15,557 nt of DNA from JACZWZ01 sp964194935 (GTDB lineage Bacteria > Actinomycetota > Acidimicrobiia > Spongiisociales > UBA11373): positions 1 to 15,557 of the forward strand of contig CAXMOL010000048.1 in NCBI GenBank assembly GCA_964194935.1, read 5' to 3'. Every line of letters starts with the position of its first letter. The stretch's first letter is position 1. Below the pieces are notes generated by a model. That model had not been told where the DNA came from. It saw nothing but the letters and a program-made list of their open reading frames with translations, and ran no database searches. The translations under genes were made by a program, and so were the position numbers. Below, one piece after another: positions 15,276-15,557 of this stretch.

Positions 15276-15296
15276 TTACGGATTACGCGTTACAGC
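15276..15296 (-). repeat. Heptamer tandem tract R8 (TTACGNN x3), overlapping mgtE stop
   Basis: The plus-strand units are TTACGGA (15276), TTACGCG (15283) and TTACAGC (15290). On the minus strand they read GCTGTAA, CGCGTAA, TCCGTAA. The first of these contains the last mgtE codon and its TAA stop. Confidence 0.8.
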
Positions 15297-15557
15297 AGTC
15301 CGGTGGCGATTGCCAGGAACCCTCCGAAACCGACCAGGTCGGTGATCATCGTCATGAAGATATTGGAGGCCAGCGCTGGATCTTGCCCGAACCTGGCCAG
15401 CAGCACCGGGATGCCGCTCCCGACGAAATTGGCGATGATCAGATTGATCAGCGTCGCCAGCCCGATCACGAATCCGATCTTGGCTTCCCCTGTAAACCCT
15501 GCGGCAATCATCCCGGAGAGCATTCCGATGGCCAGTCCATTGGTGAGGCCAATCAGC
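15290..15557 (-). CDS. mgtE: MgtE-family magnesium transporter, C-terminal end (cut by window edge)
   Basis: The frame is open from the window edge to TAA at 15292-15290, giving 88 residues. The sequence contains LIGLTNGLAIG, then GFVIGLATLINLIIANFVGS, PVLLARFGQDPALASNIFMT and ITDLVGFGGFLAIATGLL. This is the last part of the MgtE membrane domain: two to three helices and the conserved DPALAS...TD.GF pattern. The Asp in ITDLVGF corresponds by inference to the pore magnesium-binding Asp of the Thermus protein. MgtE is a magnesium-gated Mg2+ channel of the cytoplasmic membrane; its cytosolic N and CBS domains lie outside the window. The internal Met at 15523 is not the start, since the conserved helix continues upstream. 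It is convergent with rpoC and not part of that operon. Confidence 0.88.
   Translation of the reverse strand, partial: LIGLTNGLAIGMLSGMIAAGFTGEAKIGFVIGLATLINLIIANFVGSGIPVLLARFGQDPALASNIFMTMITDLVGFGGFLAIATGLL

Larger units (their letters stand above)
14597..15289. other. Convergent intergenic region rpoC-mgtE, repeat-rich, no gene
   Basis: This stretch of nearly 700 bases separates two genes pointing at each other. It contains the rpoC terminator, heptamer tracts R5, R6 and the start of R8, and four copies of a palindromic element (A to D). Reading frames that cross it are made of repeat sequence, with no recognisable protein. Bases 14762-14926, between copies A and B, are unique sequence in which I see nothing. 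Confidence 0.8.

Overview
The window carries the end of a tuf gene followed by the classic bacterial rpmG–secE–nusG–rplKAJL–rpoBC transcription/translation superoperon. It most resembles a GC-rich actinobacterium outside the well-studied genera, possibly Acidimicrobiia-like; that is inferred from gene order and protein features, not from a database search. The evidence is: a MaoC/HadAB-type dehydratase between rpmG and tRNA-Trp, as in Mycobacterium; a roughly 100-residue helical insertion in beta-prime typical of Actinobacteria; an acidic N-terminal extension on NusG; and GTG/TTG starts.

Layout. 1-136: end of EF-Tu. 230-391: ribosomal protein L33, too short for most ORF callers. 411-2142: three genes joined by GTGA stop/start overlaps, namely a fused HadA-HadB-like dehydratase, an ECF sigma factor and a small membrane-anchored zinc anti-sigma factor. 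2347-2420: tRNA-Trp(CCA). 2452-4994: secE, nusG, rplK, rplA. 5018-6445: a probable promoter, an L10-type leader with an attenuator-like hairpin, then rplJ and rplL. 6446-7189: terminator, a doubtful antisense small membrane ORF, a strong sigma-A-like promoter and a structured leader. 7190-14596: rpoB and rpoC. 14597-15289: a terminator and a repeat-rich convergent intergenic region. 15290-15557: the C-terminal end of an MgtE-type magnesium transporter on the minus strand, cut by the window edge.

How the genes work together. L33, L11, L1, L10 and L7/L12 are ribosomal proteins. SecE is part of the protein-export channel, NusG couples RNA polymerase to ribosomes or Rho, and RpoB/RpoC are the polymerase core. 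Regulatory RNA is visible at three points: an L1-site mimic between rplK and rplA, the L10 leader, and a long stem in the rpoB leader.

The least expected signals are these. (1) At least eight degenerate intergenic tandem tracts, with different core words, all have an exact 7-nt period and lie at gene ends. (2) RpoC has lost all four cysteines of its second zinc site while keeping the first. (3) A palindromic repeat family, in short and long versions, sits beside the heptamer tracts between rpoC and mgtE. (4) A sigma/anti-sigma pair is translationally coupled to a fatty-acid-type dehydratase inside the superoperon. (5) NusG and L10 carry long acidic extensions on opposite termini. No insertion sequence, phage gene, CRISPR array or rRNA gene was seen.
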